The notes under the pieces were generated by a model. That model was given only the letters and a program-made list of their open reading frames with translations. It ran no database searches and had not been told where the DNA came from. Of a DNA stretch of 64,000 nucleotides, positions 43,781 through 52,333 are shown piece by piece. Numbering within the stretch: position 1 is the first letter of the stretch; each line of letters opens with the position of its first letter. This DNA is from Salinimicrobium nanhaiense (lineage in GTDB: Bacteria; Bacteroidota; Bacteroidia; Flavobacteriales; Flavobacteriaceae): positions 62,001 through 126,000 of the forward strand of contig JAAVJQ010000007.1 of assembly GCA_012038135.1 (NCBI GenBank), given 5' to 3'. The position numbers and the translations under genes were made by a program.

Positions 43781-45235
43781 CTATTCCATTATTGAATAGA
43801 CGGCATATCCCTTAGCGGGAGCCCTTAAAGTTACAGTTCCGGTTTCACTGGTGGTTGCCGTGAAATCGATGTTATTGCTGTAATCCATCACAGGAGTGGA
43901 ATTCCAGTTGGTTTCAATGTTGCTTCTGGATTTTATTCCGTTGGAAGTGTTGATATAAAGGATTAGGCCTGGATTGGTACCATTGCCATTCCTTTTCATT
44001 ACATACTCGTCATTATCTGAATACAGAACTTCAACTTCACCGGTTGCAATACTGTTGTTAATAAGGATCAATTGGTTTAACTCATCCTGAAAAGCAGCAT
44101 TCTCATAATCTGAATAAAAGATCGTGGGATAACCGGGGTGGGTGAGGATGAAGGCATAGGCTTTCATCTTATTTTCTGTAGCAATATAGTTATCTTCATT
44201 GCTGTCTTTTTCTGTATCATGATTTGCTGTAAATGTTACTGCTTTATCCGGATACTCCTGCCAAACCATTTCCCTTGTCAAATAGGTAAGATCGTCAAAG
44301 CGGTCAAAAGCTTCTTCAAGCTTGTAAAAGGTGGCGAAATCAAAGACGGCAACACCGGTTGCTTCTATATAACTTTTAAGAACATCTGGATTTCCATCCC
44401 ATAATTCCACTACTCCAAAACCTCCTATGGCGTCCATCCATTCTTTTACCACCCATGGTTCAAAACCAAGAACATAATCAAACCTCCATCCATCAAAGCC
44501 AATTTCATTTTTATAAAAATTTCCTACAGAATAATCTGCAGCCCACAACCAATCCTGCACATATTGCTGATTGTGATCCAGGTTGGTTTCCTCGTAAAAA
44601 AGACTTCCCTCGTCGTAGGGACTGGTGCTGTTGGGGTAAAAATTTTCGTAGTTACGATTAAACAATCCCGAAGCATTTCCATGCTCCTCGTCAAATAAAG
44701 TGTAGGTCTCTTTTTCACGGTATGGATTCCACTGTAGGCCGCCACCTGAATTATGATTGAGCACAATGTCTGCAATTACTTCAATGTTGTTGTTGTGCGC
44801 AGTGGCAATGAGGTTTTCGAGTTCTTCTCTGGACCCAAACCTTGTTTCAATAGTACCGTGCTGCATGAACTCCCCCAGGTCAAAATAATCTGAAGGATCG
44901 TAGCCCATTGAATAACCTCCAGACTGTCCTTTAGAAGCAGGAGGTAACCAGATACGGTCAATTCCTGCATTTGCCCAATCGTCTACTTTCTCAGAAAGAA
45001 GGTCCCACCAGCCATGCCTGGGTTCCACATCCCAGTAAAAGGCCTGCATCATTACTCCGGTACCATTGTCATACTCTGTTAGATCGATGGCCTGTGCTGC
45101 TGCCGGAGGCGGATCTACAGGCTGTTCTCCTCCGGTACCGGGATCGGGCGTTGTGCCTCCATCATCATCAGAGGAACACGCTCCAAGCAGTAGTAAAGAG
45201 AGTAGTAAAGGGTAAAATAAATTTTTGTTTTTCAT
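43781..45235 (-). CDS. Surface lipoprotein alpha-amylase (GH13)
   Basis: 484 residues. Lipobox LLGAC (Cys20) followed by SSDDD, the acidic lipoprotein export signal that sends Bacteroidota lipoproteins to the cell surface. GH13 catalytic residues: nucleophile Asp253 in GWRFDYV, acid/base Glu277 in VVELWD, and Asp340 in FTANHD. GFDGWRFD and the overall spacing resemble subfamily 5 (bacterial liquefying amylases). It would make the first cuts in starch outside the cell, as SusG does in Bacteroides. It lies downstream of susE, but a terminator hairpin separates them. Confidence 0.93.
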   Translation of the reverse strand: MKNKNLFYPLLLSLLLLGACSSDDDGGTTPDPGTGGEQPVDPPPAAAQAIDLTEYDNGTGVMMQAFYWDVEPRHGWWDLLSEKVDDWANAGIDRIWLPPASKGQSGGYSMGYDPSDYFDLGEFMQHGTIETRFGSREELENLIATAHNNNIEVIADIVLNHNSGGGLQWNPYREKETYTLFDEEHGNASGLFNRNYENFYPNSTSPYDEGSLFYEETNLDHNQQYVQDWLWAADYSVGNFYKNEIGFDGWRFDYVLGFEPWVVKEWMDAIGGFGVVELWDGNPDVLKSYIEATGVAVFDFATFYKLEEAFDRFDDLTYLTREMVWQEYPDKAVTFTANHDTEKDSNEDNYIATENKMKAYAFILTHPGYPTIFYSDYENAAFQDELNQLILINNSIATGEVEVLYSDNDEYVMKRNGNGTNPGLILYINTSNGIKSRSNIETNWNSTPVMDYSNNIDFTATTSETGTVTLRAPAKGYAVYSIME

Positions 45236-45252
45236 GTGTAATCTATTAATTA

Positions 45253-45280
45253 AAAAAGGCTGCCGTAAAGCAGCCTTTTT
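45253..45280 (-). terminator. Terminator between susE and the amylase gene
   Basis: 11-bp stem AAAAAGGCTGC/GCAGCCTTTTT with a 6-nt loop, followed by a T-rich tract on the minus strand. Placed inside the sus gene run, so it may lower amylase expression relative to susCDE. Confidence 0.85.
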
Positions 45281-45295
45281 GAAGGTTTAAAATTT

Positions 45296-46432
45296 TTATT
45301 CTTCTGTTTGAGGAATAAGGATATATCTTCCTGTAAGGTCATTGAACCAGATGTCATAAACTCCACCGGTAACGGGGATGTTCGGGTCATTAGCATTCGC
45401 ACCCTGTCCACTTGGGAAAGTAGTAGCTCCCCAACTTGCATCCCAGGCATCATTAGCACGGAATTTCATTTCTCCATCAGAAAGTTCAACATCATTAGCA
45501 TACCAGATATGTGGATCGAATGTAGATTTAGTTAGATCTGTATCAGCATCCCATCCTCCCGCTTGTGCAGGTCCAACAATTCCCATAGCGTCATAAGTAG
45601 CAGCTCCACTTGCATCATATGGTTCAAAAGAATAAGACATATCATCAATGTTCATAGTGAAGGTGTAATAACCATCGGCATCAACAGGGAAGGCAGAAGG
45701 ATCACCGCCAAGAATAGTACTATTGCTCAAATTGCTTCCATCGAGGCCCCATTGTGGCTGCCATAATCCTAAGACTTCAAGTAATTTAAATCCTTCTTTA
45801 TCTCCGCTTCCGTCAAATCTTCCTGTGAAGTGGAAAAGATTTTCATTTTCTGCATCTCTGAACAAAGGAGTGTTATTATTATCGGGGTTCCACCCGGCTG
45901 CAGTAGCATCACCTACCAAAAAGAAGTTGGTAAAGGTTTCTTCCTCTTCTCCAGATTCCGGCAGCATAACGGTAAGAGATTTCACTTCAGAAGTATGAGC
46001 CATTTCTCCTGCAGTTCCAGCAGAAGCAACAACTCTCACATAAATTGTACCTGTGTTAGGAGCGTCTGTATTAGGATCATTGTCAAGACCTGCTTCTTCA
46101 GCAAGATTCATTAACTGCCTTACTGTGATGGCAAGATTGTTTGAGGAAGTACTACCTAAAATAGTATAATCAACAAATTCTGCAGTTGTAGATCCCTGAA
46201 CTTCATAAGTAATATTTGTAGGTACATCCACATCTACTTCATTCCATACAAAACGTTCTGCAGTATTCTCGGCAGTAGCGTTTGTTAGAACATAAGCAGA
46301 AGAGAAAGTGTTCATAAAGTTAATCCCTTCAGGATCGGGTTGTGCGATGAAAACCACATCATCATCTGAACTACATGCATTAAAGCCCGTTAGGGTAACT
46401 AAGGCTAATATTAATATTGAAAGCTTTTTCAT
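45296..46432 (-). CDS. susE: SusE/SusF-like surface starch-binding lipoprotein
   Basis: 378 residues. Lipobox GFNAC (Cys20) followed by SSDDD, a surface export signal identical to that of the amylase. The N-terminal SusE-type immunoglobulin-like domain (about 35-150: FVWNEVDVDVPTNITYEVQ) is followed by two starch-binding modules, one opening FFLVGDATAAGWNPDNN near residue 178 and a second with GIVGPAQAGGWDADTDL near residue 285. It binds maltooligosaccharides at the cell surface without cutting them. Lies 16 bp after susD. Confidence 0.9.
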   Translation of the reverse strand: MKKLSILILALVTLTGFNACSSDDDVVFIAQPDPEGINFMNTFSSAYVLTNATAENTAERFVWNEVDVDVPTNITYEVQGSTTAEFVDYTILGSTSSNNLAITVRQLMNLAEEAGLDNDPNTDAPNTGTIYVRVVASAGTAGEMAHTSEVKSLTVMLPESGEEEETFTNFFLVGDATAAGWNPDNNNTPLFRDAENENLFHFTGRFDGSGDKEGFKLLEVLGLWQPQWGLDGSNLSNSTILGGDPSAFPVDADGYYTFTMNIDDMSYSFEPYDASGAATYDAMGIVGPAQAGGWDADTDLTKSTFDPHIWYANDVELSDGEMKFRANDAWDASWGATTFPSGQGANANDPNIPVTGGVYDIWFNDLTGRYILIPQTEE

Positions 46433-46448
46433 TGTTCTTTATTTATAA

Positions 46449-48041
46449 TTAATATCCTGGATTTTGTGTTAAGTTGGTGTTCACCCCTAAGTCGGAGGAC
46501 GGTAGAGGATAGATATTCCTGAATTCGGCTGTAGTTGTTCCCTGAGGAACATTTCCTTTCCAGGCCCAGATTCCCTGGGTTGTGAACTGTCCAAACCTGA
46601 TAAGGTCTGTACGGCGATGCGCTTCCCAGTAAAGTTCTCTTCCGCGTTCGTCAATAATGAAGTCCAGAGTAAGATCGTTTGCAGAAATGGTTCCGCCGTT
46701 TTCATAAGCTCTGTCTCTCAATTCGTTGATATAAGTCACAGCCTGGCTCTGGCTGCCACCTCCACCTCTAAGAACAGCTTCAGCATACATGAGGTAAACG
46801 TCAGCCAGTCTGAACATTGGGAAATCTGTATCAGGATGTTCTCCTGTTGGGTCTGATCCCGCATTACCTTCAGAATCCACATTGCGGAATTTAGCAATAG
46901 CATATCCATCAGTAAATCTGGTAATGTCCCGAATTTCTAAGCTTTGGCCTTCAGCAAAGAACATTTCACGCTCATCTTCAGAATCTGCTCCTCCCGGGAA
47001 TAGTTCAACAAATTCGGGCGTTGTTCTTAAACCTCCCCACCCAGAATTCACACCGAATTCCGCAGGAACCATATCTCCTCCAATAGGAGCACGAATAAGG
47101 AAGGTCATACCACCAAATGATCGGGTGTATAATCCATCAAAAGCGATAGGGAAGATGATCTCGTTTTGAGCGCCATTACTATCATTATCTGCAAGGAATA
47201 GTTTCTGGTAATCATCTACTAAAGTATATCCTGCATTGATTACCTTTTCAGTATAGGTGATCACATCAGCATAACGTTCTGTACCGGTATATTCTTCGGC
47301 ATTCAAATAGAGCTTTGCCAAAAGAGTCCAAACTGCAGCTCTGTCTGCACGGGCATACTCATTTTCGCGGGCAGGAACCATTTGATCTTCAATTGCAAGG
47401 AGTTCACTTTCTATGTAATTAAAAAGTTCTGCGCGGGAAATTTGTTCCGGAAGGAATGCACCTACGGGATCTTCTTCTGTTATGAAAGGAGGATTTCCAA
47501 AAAGGTCCAGTGCATGATAATAGCTTAAGGCTCTAAGAAAGCGCGCTTCTGCTCTAAAGTTTTCTATCTCGGCACGCGTACTCTGGTCAACTCCAAATGC
47601 ATCAAGCTCAGCATCGCTGGTTTGGCGAATAAAGGCATTGGTTTGAGCTACCTGGTAAAGTATCCTTGAATACATAGTACGAATAAATTCGTTACCAGAG
47701 GTCCAGGTTTGTCCGTGGAGGGTTAGAATTGTACCATCATTCCACCCTATTACGGCTTCATCTGTGGGTAATTCCTGTAACATCCAGTATAGGCGTAGGT
47801 ATTGTGAGAAACCTTCATCCAATCCGCGAAGATCGGGATTTCCTGCAGGTCCCTGCTGCCCGCTCACTGCGAGCCCGGCATATAATTTAGCCAGGAACTG
47901 CTTATAAGCTTCGGCATCCTGGAAGATCTCATCGGGTCCTTGCCGGTTATCTTCTGGTGCCAGATCCAATTCACTTTCACAAGCGCCTAAAATGGTAAGG
48001 CTTAAGAAAATGAGAAAGAAAGATTTGATTTTATTATACAT
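46449..48041 (-). CDS. susD: SusD/RagB family maltodextrin-binding lipoprotein
   Basis: 530 residues. Lipobox LGAC (Cys21) followed by ESELDLAPED. The SusD helical repeat core is seen in RAEARFLRALSYYHALDLFGNPPF and the conserved C-terminal RELYWEAHRRTDLIRFGQFT. It forms the lid over the SusC pore and captures glycans. Maltodextrin specificity is inferred from the neighbouring amylases and maltose phosphorylase. It starts 12 bp after the susC stop. Confidence 0.95.
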   Translation of the reverse strand: MYNKIKSFFLIFLSLTILGACESELDLAPEDNRQGPDEIFQDAEAYKQFLAKLYAGLAVSGQQGPAGNPDLRGLDEGFSQYLRLYWMLQELPTDEAVIGWNDGTILTLHGQTWTSGNEFIRTMYSRILYQVAQTNAFIRQTSDAELDAFGVDQSTRAEIENFRAEARFLRALSYYHALDLFGNPPFITEEDPVGAFLPEQISRAELFNYIESELLAIEDQMVPARENEYARADRAAVWTLLAKLYLNAEEYTGTERYADVITYTEKVINAGYTLVDDYQKLFLADNDSNGAQNEIIFPIAFDGLYTRSFGGMTFLIRAPIGGDMVPAEFGVNSGWGGLRTTPEFVELFPGGADSEDEREMFFAEGQSLEIRDITRFTDGYAIAKFRNVDSEGNAGSDPTGEHPDTDFPMFRLADVYLMYAEAVLRGGGGSQSQAVTYINELRDRAYENGGTISANDLTLDFIIDERGRELYWEAHRRTDLIRFGQFTTQGIWAWKGNVPQGTTTAEFRNIYPLPSSDLGVNTNLTQNPGY

Positions 48042-48053
48042 AGTTCGTTTATT

Positions 48054-50972
48054 TTAAAATTGAAGGTTTAATCCAAGGGTAAAAGTTCTTGGTCTTGGAT
48101 AAAAGTTATTGTCAATTCCACCCGCGATCTCTGGATCAAGACCTTCATAGTCTGTAATTGTAAAAACATTTGTTGCAGTCAAAGAAGCCCTGAAATCCAC
48201 TTTTTCACCTGGAATAAGGTAACCTACAGAAATGTTATCCAATTTCACGAAGTCTGCATTTCTCACATAGTAATCTGAGAAGAATTGGTTGTCTTCAAAA
48301 CCGGTCTCCAGTACATTTGCATTAAAGTTAGAATAGTAAGGCTGTGGAGTCACAGTTCCTGCACTTCTAAAGCCTGTTGAGGACTGTGTATTATTATACA
48401 TATATCCTCCAAAGCTTCCTCTAAAGGTAAAGCTAAAATCGAAATCCTTATAGGTAAAGTTGTTGGTCAATCCCATAAAGAAATCGGGACTTCCTTTTTT
48501 ATAAGGTTGCTTGTCTGCCTCAGTGATCACATTATCTCCGTTTACATCCACATATGCTCCTTCAACGGGATCTCCGCTTTGGTCATAAACCTGTCTGTAA
48601 ACAAAGAAGGTAGTGGGATCAATGCCTGTTTTCCAAAGTTGGATGGTGTTTCCAACACCACCGCTAATTCCACCCTGAGGTATAAAGAAATTCGGATTAT
48701 CTCCCAGGTCGAGGCGTGTGATCTCAAGGTCCTGGAAGGTGATATTGTAGTTGATATTCCAGTCGATCTTGTCGGTTCTTACTATTCCGGCGTTCAAACC
48801 AACTTCAATACCCTTACTGGTAGTCTCACCTACGTTTGTAAGCAACTGGTCAGAAAGGTTTGCTCCCGCAGGAACAGGTACAACAGCGATAAGACCATCG
48901 GTTGTTCTGTGGTATGCATCAACGCTTCCGCCAAAGCGGTCATTGAAGAATCCAAAATCAAGACCCACGTTAAAAGATTCCAATTCTTCCCATCTAAGGT
49001 CAACATCATATTCTTCAGGTCTAAGGGTTTGGTAGAATCGATCTCCAAACTGATAGCTTGCACCTTCTATACTTGGTGTGAAGTAGGCGATGTATCCATA
49101 GTTTTCTCCAATTTCATAATTTCCTGTAATACCCCAACCTGCTCTAAGTTTAAGTTGAGAAATAACTTCAGAATCTTGTAGAAAACTTTCATTATTGATC
49201 TTCCATCCTACAGAAACTGAAGGGAAATTACTCCAGCGGTTATCTGGATTAAATCTTGAGGATCCATCCGTACGAAAACTGGCTGAAATTAAATACCTGT
49301 CTAAAATATCAAAACTGGCCCGTGCAAAGTACGATTCCAATGCATTCCTGTTGATTGCTCTCTGGCCCTGCACCCATTCGTTGTTTTCGGTATATCTGGA
49401 CTGGCTGGTGCTGTAGAATTCCTGGAAGGAATGACCTGCAGTAAGATCTACATTTGTGCTAATGGCATCAACATATGGCTTGTAATTGAAGTAGAAGTCC
49501 AGTAAGGTATTCCTGTTGAAGCCACCATAGATCTCATGATTAGCAATATCCTGAATTACTGTGGCAGAAGTAGTTGGAACATACGTAAAGCCTTCATTTT
49601 CGGCATAGTCCACACCGGCATTAAGGTTAAATCTTAGATCTTCGATGAAAGGCAATCTGTAATCAACATTAAAGTTGGAGATTACCCTTTTAGTCTCTCC
49701 TTCGGCATCCCTTTGAAGTAACAGAGCAAGAGGGTTTCTTGTTGCCTGCTGCAGAGCTTCATCGTTTGCGTTGCGAAATTCAAAATAACCATCGTAGGGG
49801 CTGGTTGGATCAAACACAGATTGTGTAGGGTCAAAGTTCACTGCAGCGCCAATCGCTCCCTGGTTTGCAAAGTGGTTAGCGTCAATACTTCCTTTTGCAG
49901 TAAGTGTCAATTTTAAACTGTTATCTAATAGATCCTGGTTTAGGGCGATGTTCAAAGCGTTTCTTTCGTAAAGATCACTTTCCAAAACCCCGGTTTGCGA
50001 AGTATTGTTATAGTTCACCCGGTAGAAGAAATTGTCAAAACCCTGAGCAACCGTAATATTGTGAATCGCGCCAACAGCAGTCTGGTAGATCTCGTCCTGC
50101 CAGTCGGTATCGCTTTCGCCAAGAAGTCCCAGGTCTGTACCCGGAGTTGATTCCACAAGGCCTCGAAATTGATTTGCGTTAAGAACATCAACTTTGTCTG
50201 TTACTCTTCCTACTGAAGCCTTAAGATCGTATTCAAAAGTAAGATCGGCCCCTTTTTTCCCTTTTTTAGTGGTAATAAGGATCACACCGTTGGAGGCTCT
50301 GGAGCCATATATTGCAGTTGCAGAAGCATCTTTTAGCACTACGAAATCTTCGATTTCATTAGGGTTGATAGCGTTAAGCTGGTTTCTTACTCCCTGCACG
50401 CCCCGCTGGTCTAGTGGTAAACCATCCACAACAATAAGAGGATCGTTGTTTGCCGAAAGAGAAGAACCTCCACGAATCCTGATTTCCGAACCTCCTCCAG
50501 GTTGTCCGTTTCCGGAAGTGATCCGCACCCCTGCAGATTTACCTGCGATAAGTTGTTCGGGTGAAACAATAGATCCGCGGTTAAAATCTTCCGTAGAAAT
50601 TTGCTCTACAGATCCGGTAGCATCCTGTCTTCGGGTAGAACCGTATCCTATTAATACTACTTCTTCAAGTACTGCTGTATCGGGGGATAATTCTACATTA
50701 ATAGTTTCCTGGCCAGTGTAAGGAATCTCCTGTGGAGCAAAACCTAAATATGATACAACGATCACATCATCAAGATTAACTCCTTCAAGGGTATATTCCC
50801 CGTCAAAATTGGTTGTGGTACCGGTAGTGGTACCTTTAATTACTACGTTAGCCCCCGGAATAGGCATCCCGGTATCCCTTTCGGTGATAATACCGCTAAC
50901 CGTAGATTGGGCAAAAAAGCTCATTGGCATCATGAATAACAGAAGCAATGTGCTTTTAATAAATGTTCTCAT
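48054..50972 (-). CDS. susC: SusC-like TonB-dependent outer-membrane receptor
   Basis: 972 residues. Signal peptide to about residue 21 (MPMSFFAQ). N-terminal carboxypeptidase regulatory-like domain (about 24-100: VSGIITERDTGMPIPGANVV), then the plug (about 115-230: GKSAGVRITSGNGQPGGGSE, DPLIVVDGLPLDQRG) and a C-terminal beta-barrel ending LNLQF with a terminal aromatic residue. It imports maltooligosaccharides into the periplasm using TonB energy, together with SusD. First gene of the leftward operon. The upstream region holds a LacI-type palindrome. Confidence 0.96.
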   Translation of the reverse strand: MRTFIKSTLLLLFMMPMSFFAQSTVSGIITERDTGMPIPGANVVIKGTTTGTTTNFDGEYTLEGVNLDDVIVVSYLGFAPQEIPYTGQETINVELSPDTAVLEEVVLIGYGSTRRQDATGSVEQISTEDFNRGSIVSPEQLIAGKSAGVRITSGNGQPGGGSEIRIRGGSSLSANNDPLIVVDGLPLDQRGVQGVRNQLNAINPNEIEDFVVLKDASATAIYGSRASNGVILITTKKGKKGADLTFEYDLKASVGRVTDKVDVLNANQFRGLVESTPGTDLGLLGESDTDWQDEIYQTAVGAIHNITVAQGFDNFFYRVNYNNTSQTGVLESDLYERNALNIALNQDLLDNSLKLTLTAKGSIDANHFANQGAIGAAVNFDPTQSVFDPTSPYDGYFEFRNANDEALQQATRNPLALLLQRDAEGETKRVISNFNVDYRLPFIEDLRFNLNAGVDYAENEGFTYVPTTSATVIQDIANHEIYGGFNRNTLLDFYFNYKPYVDAISTNVDLTAGHSFQEFYSTSQSRYTENNEWVQGQRAINRNALESYFARASFDILDRYLISASFRTDGSSRFNPDNRWSNFPSVSVGWKINNESFLQDSEVISQLKLRAGWGITGNYEIGENYGYIAYFTPSIEGASYQFGDRFYQTLRPEEYDVDLRWEELESFNVGLDFGFFNDRFGGSVDAYHRTTDGLIAVVPVPAGANLSDQLLTNVGETTSKGIEVGLNAGIVRTDKIDWNINYNITFQDLEITRLDLGDNPNFFIPQGGISGGVGNTIQLWKTGIDPTTFFVYRQVYDQSGDPVEGAYVDVNGDNVITEADKQPYKKGSPDFFMGLTNNFTYKDFDFSFTFRGSFGGYMYNNTQSSTGFRSAGTVTPQPYYSNFNANVLETGFEDNQFFSDYYVRNADFVKLDNISVGYLIPGEKVDFRASLTATNVFTITDYEGLDPEIAGGIDNNFYPRPRTFTLGLNLQF

Positions 50973-51084
50973 AAAATTGCATTATTAGGTTTTACTTGTT
51001 TTGACATTATAATTCTACTTTTCCCGTGTTAAAAGTAGTTAATCTAAAAAGATAAGCAGGTATTAAAAAGCACCACTACTGGTC

Positions 51085-51098
51085 CGAAAACGTTTTCG
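51085..51098. promoter_or_regulatory. LacI-type operator between susC and the regulator gene
   Basis: Perfect 14-bp palindrome CGAAAACGTTTTCG with the central CG step typical of LacI-family sites, placed between the divergent susC and lacI-family genes. Inference: bound by the adjacent regulator. A degenerate copy precedes pfkA. Confidence 0.8.
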
Positions 51099-51142
51099 TG
51101 TTGAAAACTTTTTCTTAACCTTACAATAACAATTAATTGTAA

Positions 51143-51150
51143 TATTTTTG
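51143..51150 (+). promoter_or_regulatory. -7 element of the LacI-family gene
   Basis: TATTTTTG matches TAnnTTTG, 38 bases upstream of the ATG at 51189 and 44 bp downstream of the operator. Confidence 0.5.
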
Positions 51151-51188
51151 CCTTTTACCATTTAAGAATTAATTTGAGCCTGAACAAA

Positions 51189-52226
51189 ATGAAGCCGAAA
51201 CTTACCCTAAAACAAATTGCATATGAACTTGATGTCTCAGTCTCAACTGTTTCCAAAGCCTTACGCGATAGCCCCGAAATTGGTGAAGACACCAGGCAAA
51301 AGGTAAAAGCTTTTGCCCAACTCTATAATTACAAGCCAAACAACATTGCGCTAAGTCTCAAGAACCGAAAAACCAGAACAATTGGACTGGTGCTTCCGGA
51401 GATCGTCCATGATTTCTTTGCTACCGTGATTAGCGGGATAGAGGAAGTAGCAAATAAAAAAGGCTACAATGTCATAATATGTCTGTCAAATAATTCTTTT
51501 GACAGGGAGGTTATGAATATGGAAATGCTGGCCAACGGTAGTACAGACGGTTTTATTCTCTCTGTTGCCAAGGAAACTCAGCAAAAAGGAGATTATCATC
51601 ACCTGCAGGAGGTCATAAACCAGGGTATGCCGGTGGTGTTGGTGGATAGAGTAGTGGAGGAGATCGTCTGCGATAAAGTGATTATTGATGATGCCGAAGG
51701 TGCTGCAAAAGCGGTTCAGCACCTTATAGATTCCGGCTGTAGCAATATTGGTATTATTACAACTGTGGATTACGTGAGTGTGGGGAAATTGAGAACCAAT
51801 GGCTATCTGGATGCGCTGCGAAAGAATAATATGGTAATCAATGACGATCTTATCCTAAAAATAGAAGACATAGATCAAAGTCAGGAACAGATAAATGAAT
51901 TTCTGAAGAACCGGAGTGTGGACGGGGTGTTTGCAGTAAATGAACAATTTGCCACAAGTGCGGTAAAAGCTCTAAGCACCAAAGGTCTTAAAGTGCCGGA
52001 AGATGTGCTGGTGATCAGTTTTTCAGATGGAGAGTTATCACGCAGGTTCATGCCCAGTTTAAGTACGGTAAATCAACATGGAGCCGAAATGGGCGCCAAA
52101 GCAGCCGAATTGCTGATCGAAAGGCTGGAGCGACCGGTAGATGAAGAACATTATCAAACCGCTATTGTAAGGACAAGTTTGATCGAAAGAGAATCCTCTC
52201 TAAAAACAAAGAAGGCGGTGGTATAA
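51189..52226 (+). CDS. LacI-family transcriptional regulator of the maltodextrin locus
   Basis: 345 residues from the ATG at 51189; an upstream TTG five codons earlier is less likely. N-terminal helix-turn-helix LTLKQIAYELDVSVSTVSKALRD (residues 5-27) with the hinge helix NNIALSLKNR, then a periplasmic-binding-protein-like sensor domain (about 62-340: TIGLVLPEIVHDFFATVISG, DGFILSVA, VDGVFAVNEQ). It probably senses maltose or a maltooligosaccharide. It lies between the sus genes and the maltose operon, with a palindrome at its promoter. Some Bacteroidota LacI-type maltose regulators activate rather than repress; the sign is unknown here. Confidence 0.93.
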   Translation: MKPKLTLKQIAYELDVSVSTVSKALRDSPEIGEDTRQKVKAFAQLYNYKPNNIALSLKNRKTRTIGLVLPEIVHDFFATVISGIEEVANKKGYNVIICLSNNSFDREVMNMEMLANGSTDGFILSVAKETQQKGDYHHLQEVINQGMPVVLVDRVVEEIVCDKVIIDDAEGAAKAVQHLIDSGCSNIGIITTVDYVSVGKLRTNGYLDALRKNNMVINDDLILKIEDIDQSQEQINEFLKNRSVDGVFAVNEQFATSAVKALSTKGLKVPEDVLVISFSDGELSRRFMPSLSTVNQHGAEMGAKAAELLIERLERPVDEEHYQTAIVRTSLIERESSLKTKKAVV

Positions 52227-52235
52227 TTTTTTTAT

Positions 52236-52243
52236 TATCTTTG
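52236..52243 (+). promoter_or_regulatory. -7 element of the maltose operon
   Basis: TATCTTTG, an exact TAnnTTTG match, 10 bases after the regulator stop and 89 bases before the MFS gene. It gives that operon a separate start with a leader of roughly 85 bases. Confidence 0.5.
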
Positions 52244-52292
52244 ACAGATTTTTATCAGGACTTATATTTCTACTTCCCCTTAATTAAGTTTT

Positions 52293-52333
52293 GATAAGTC
52301 TAAACAGCTTATCGTAATCAAATACTACGATAA
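52293..52333 (+). promoter_or_regulatory. Two overlapping, mutually exclusive hairpins in the transporter leader
   Basis: Hairpin 1: GATAAG (52293-52298) with CTTATC (52308-52313). Hairpin 2: TTATCGTA (52309-52316) with TACGATAA (52326-52333), 8 bp, 9-nt loop, ending on the A of the start codon. The two share 52309-52313, so only one can form at a time. Possible translational control; regulator or ligand unknown. Confidence 0.5.

Noticed and set aside
43436..43795. 119-codon + strand frame after the GH-A-like gene
   Set aside because: It lies over heptad repeats, REP-like hairpins and a terminator. The low-complexity composition explains the open frame.
48507..49181. 224-codon + strand frame opposite susC
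   Set aside because: Antisense shadow of the TonB-dependent receptor barrel.
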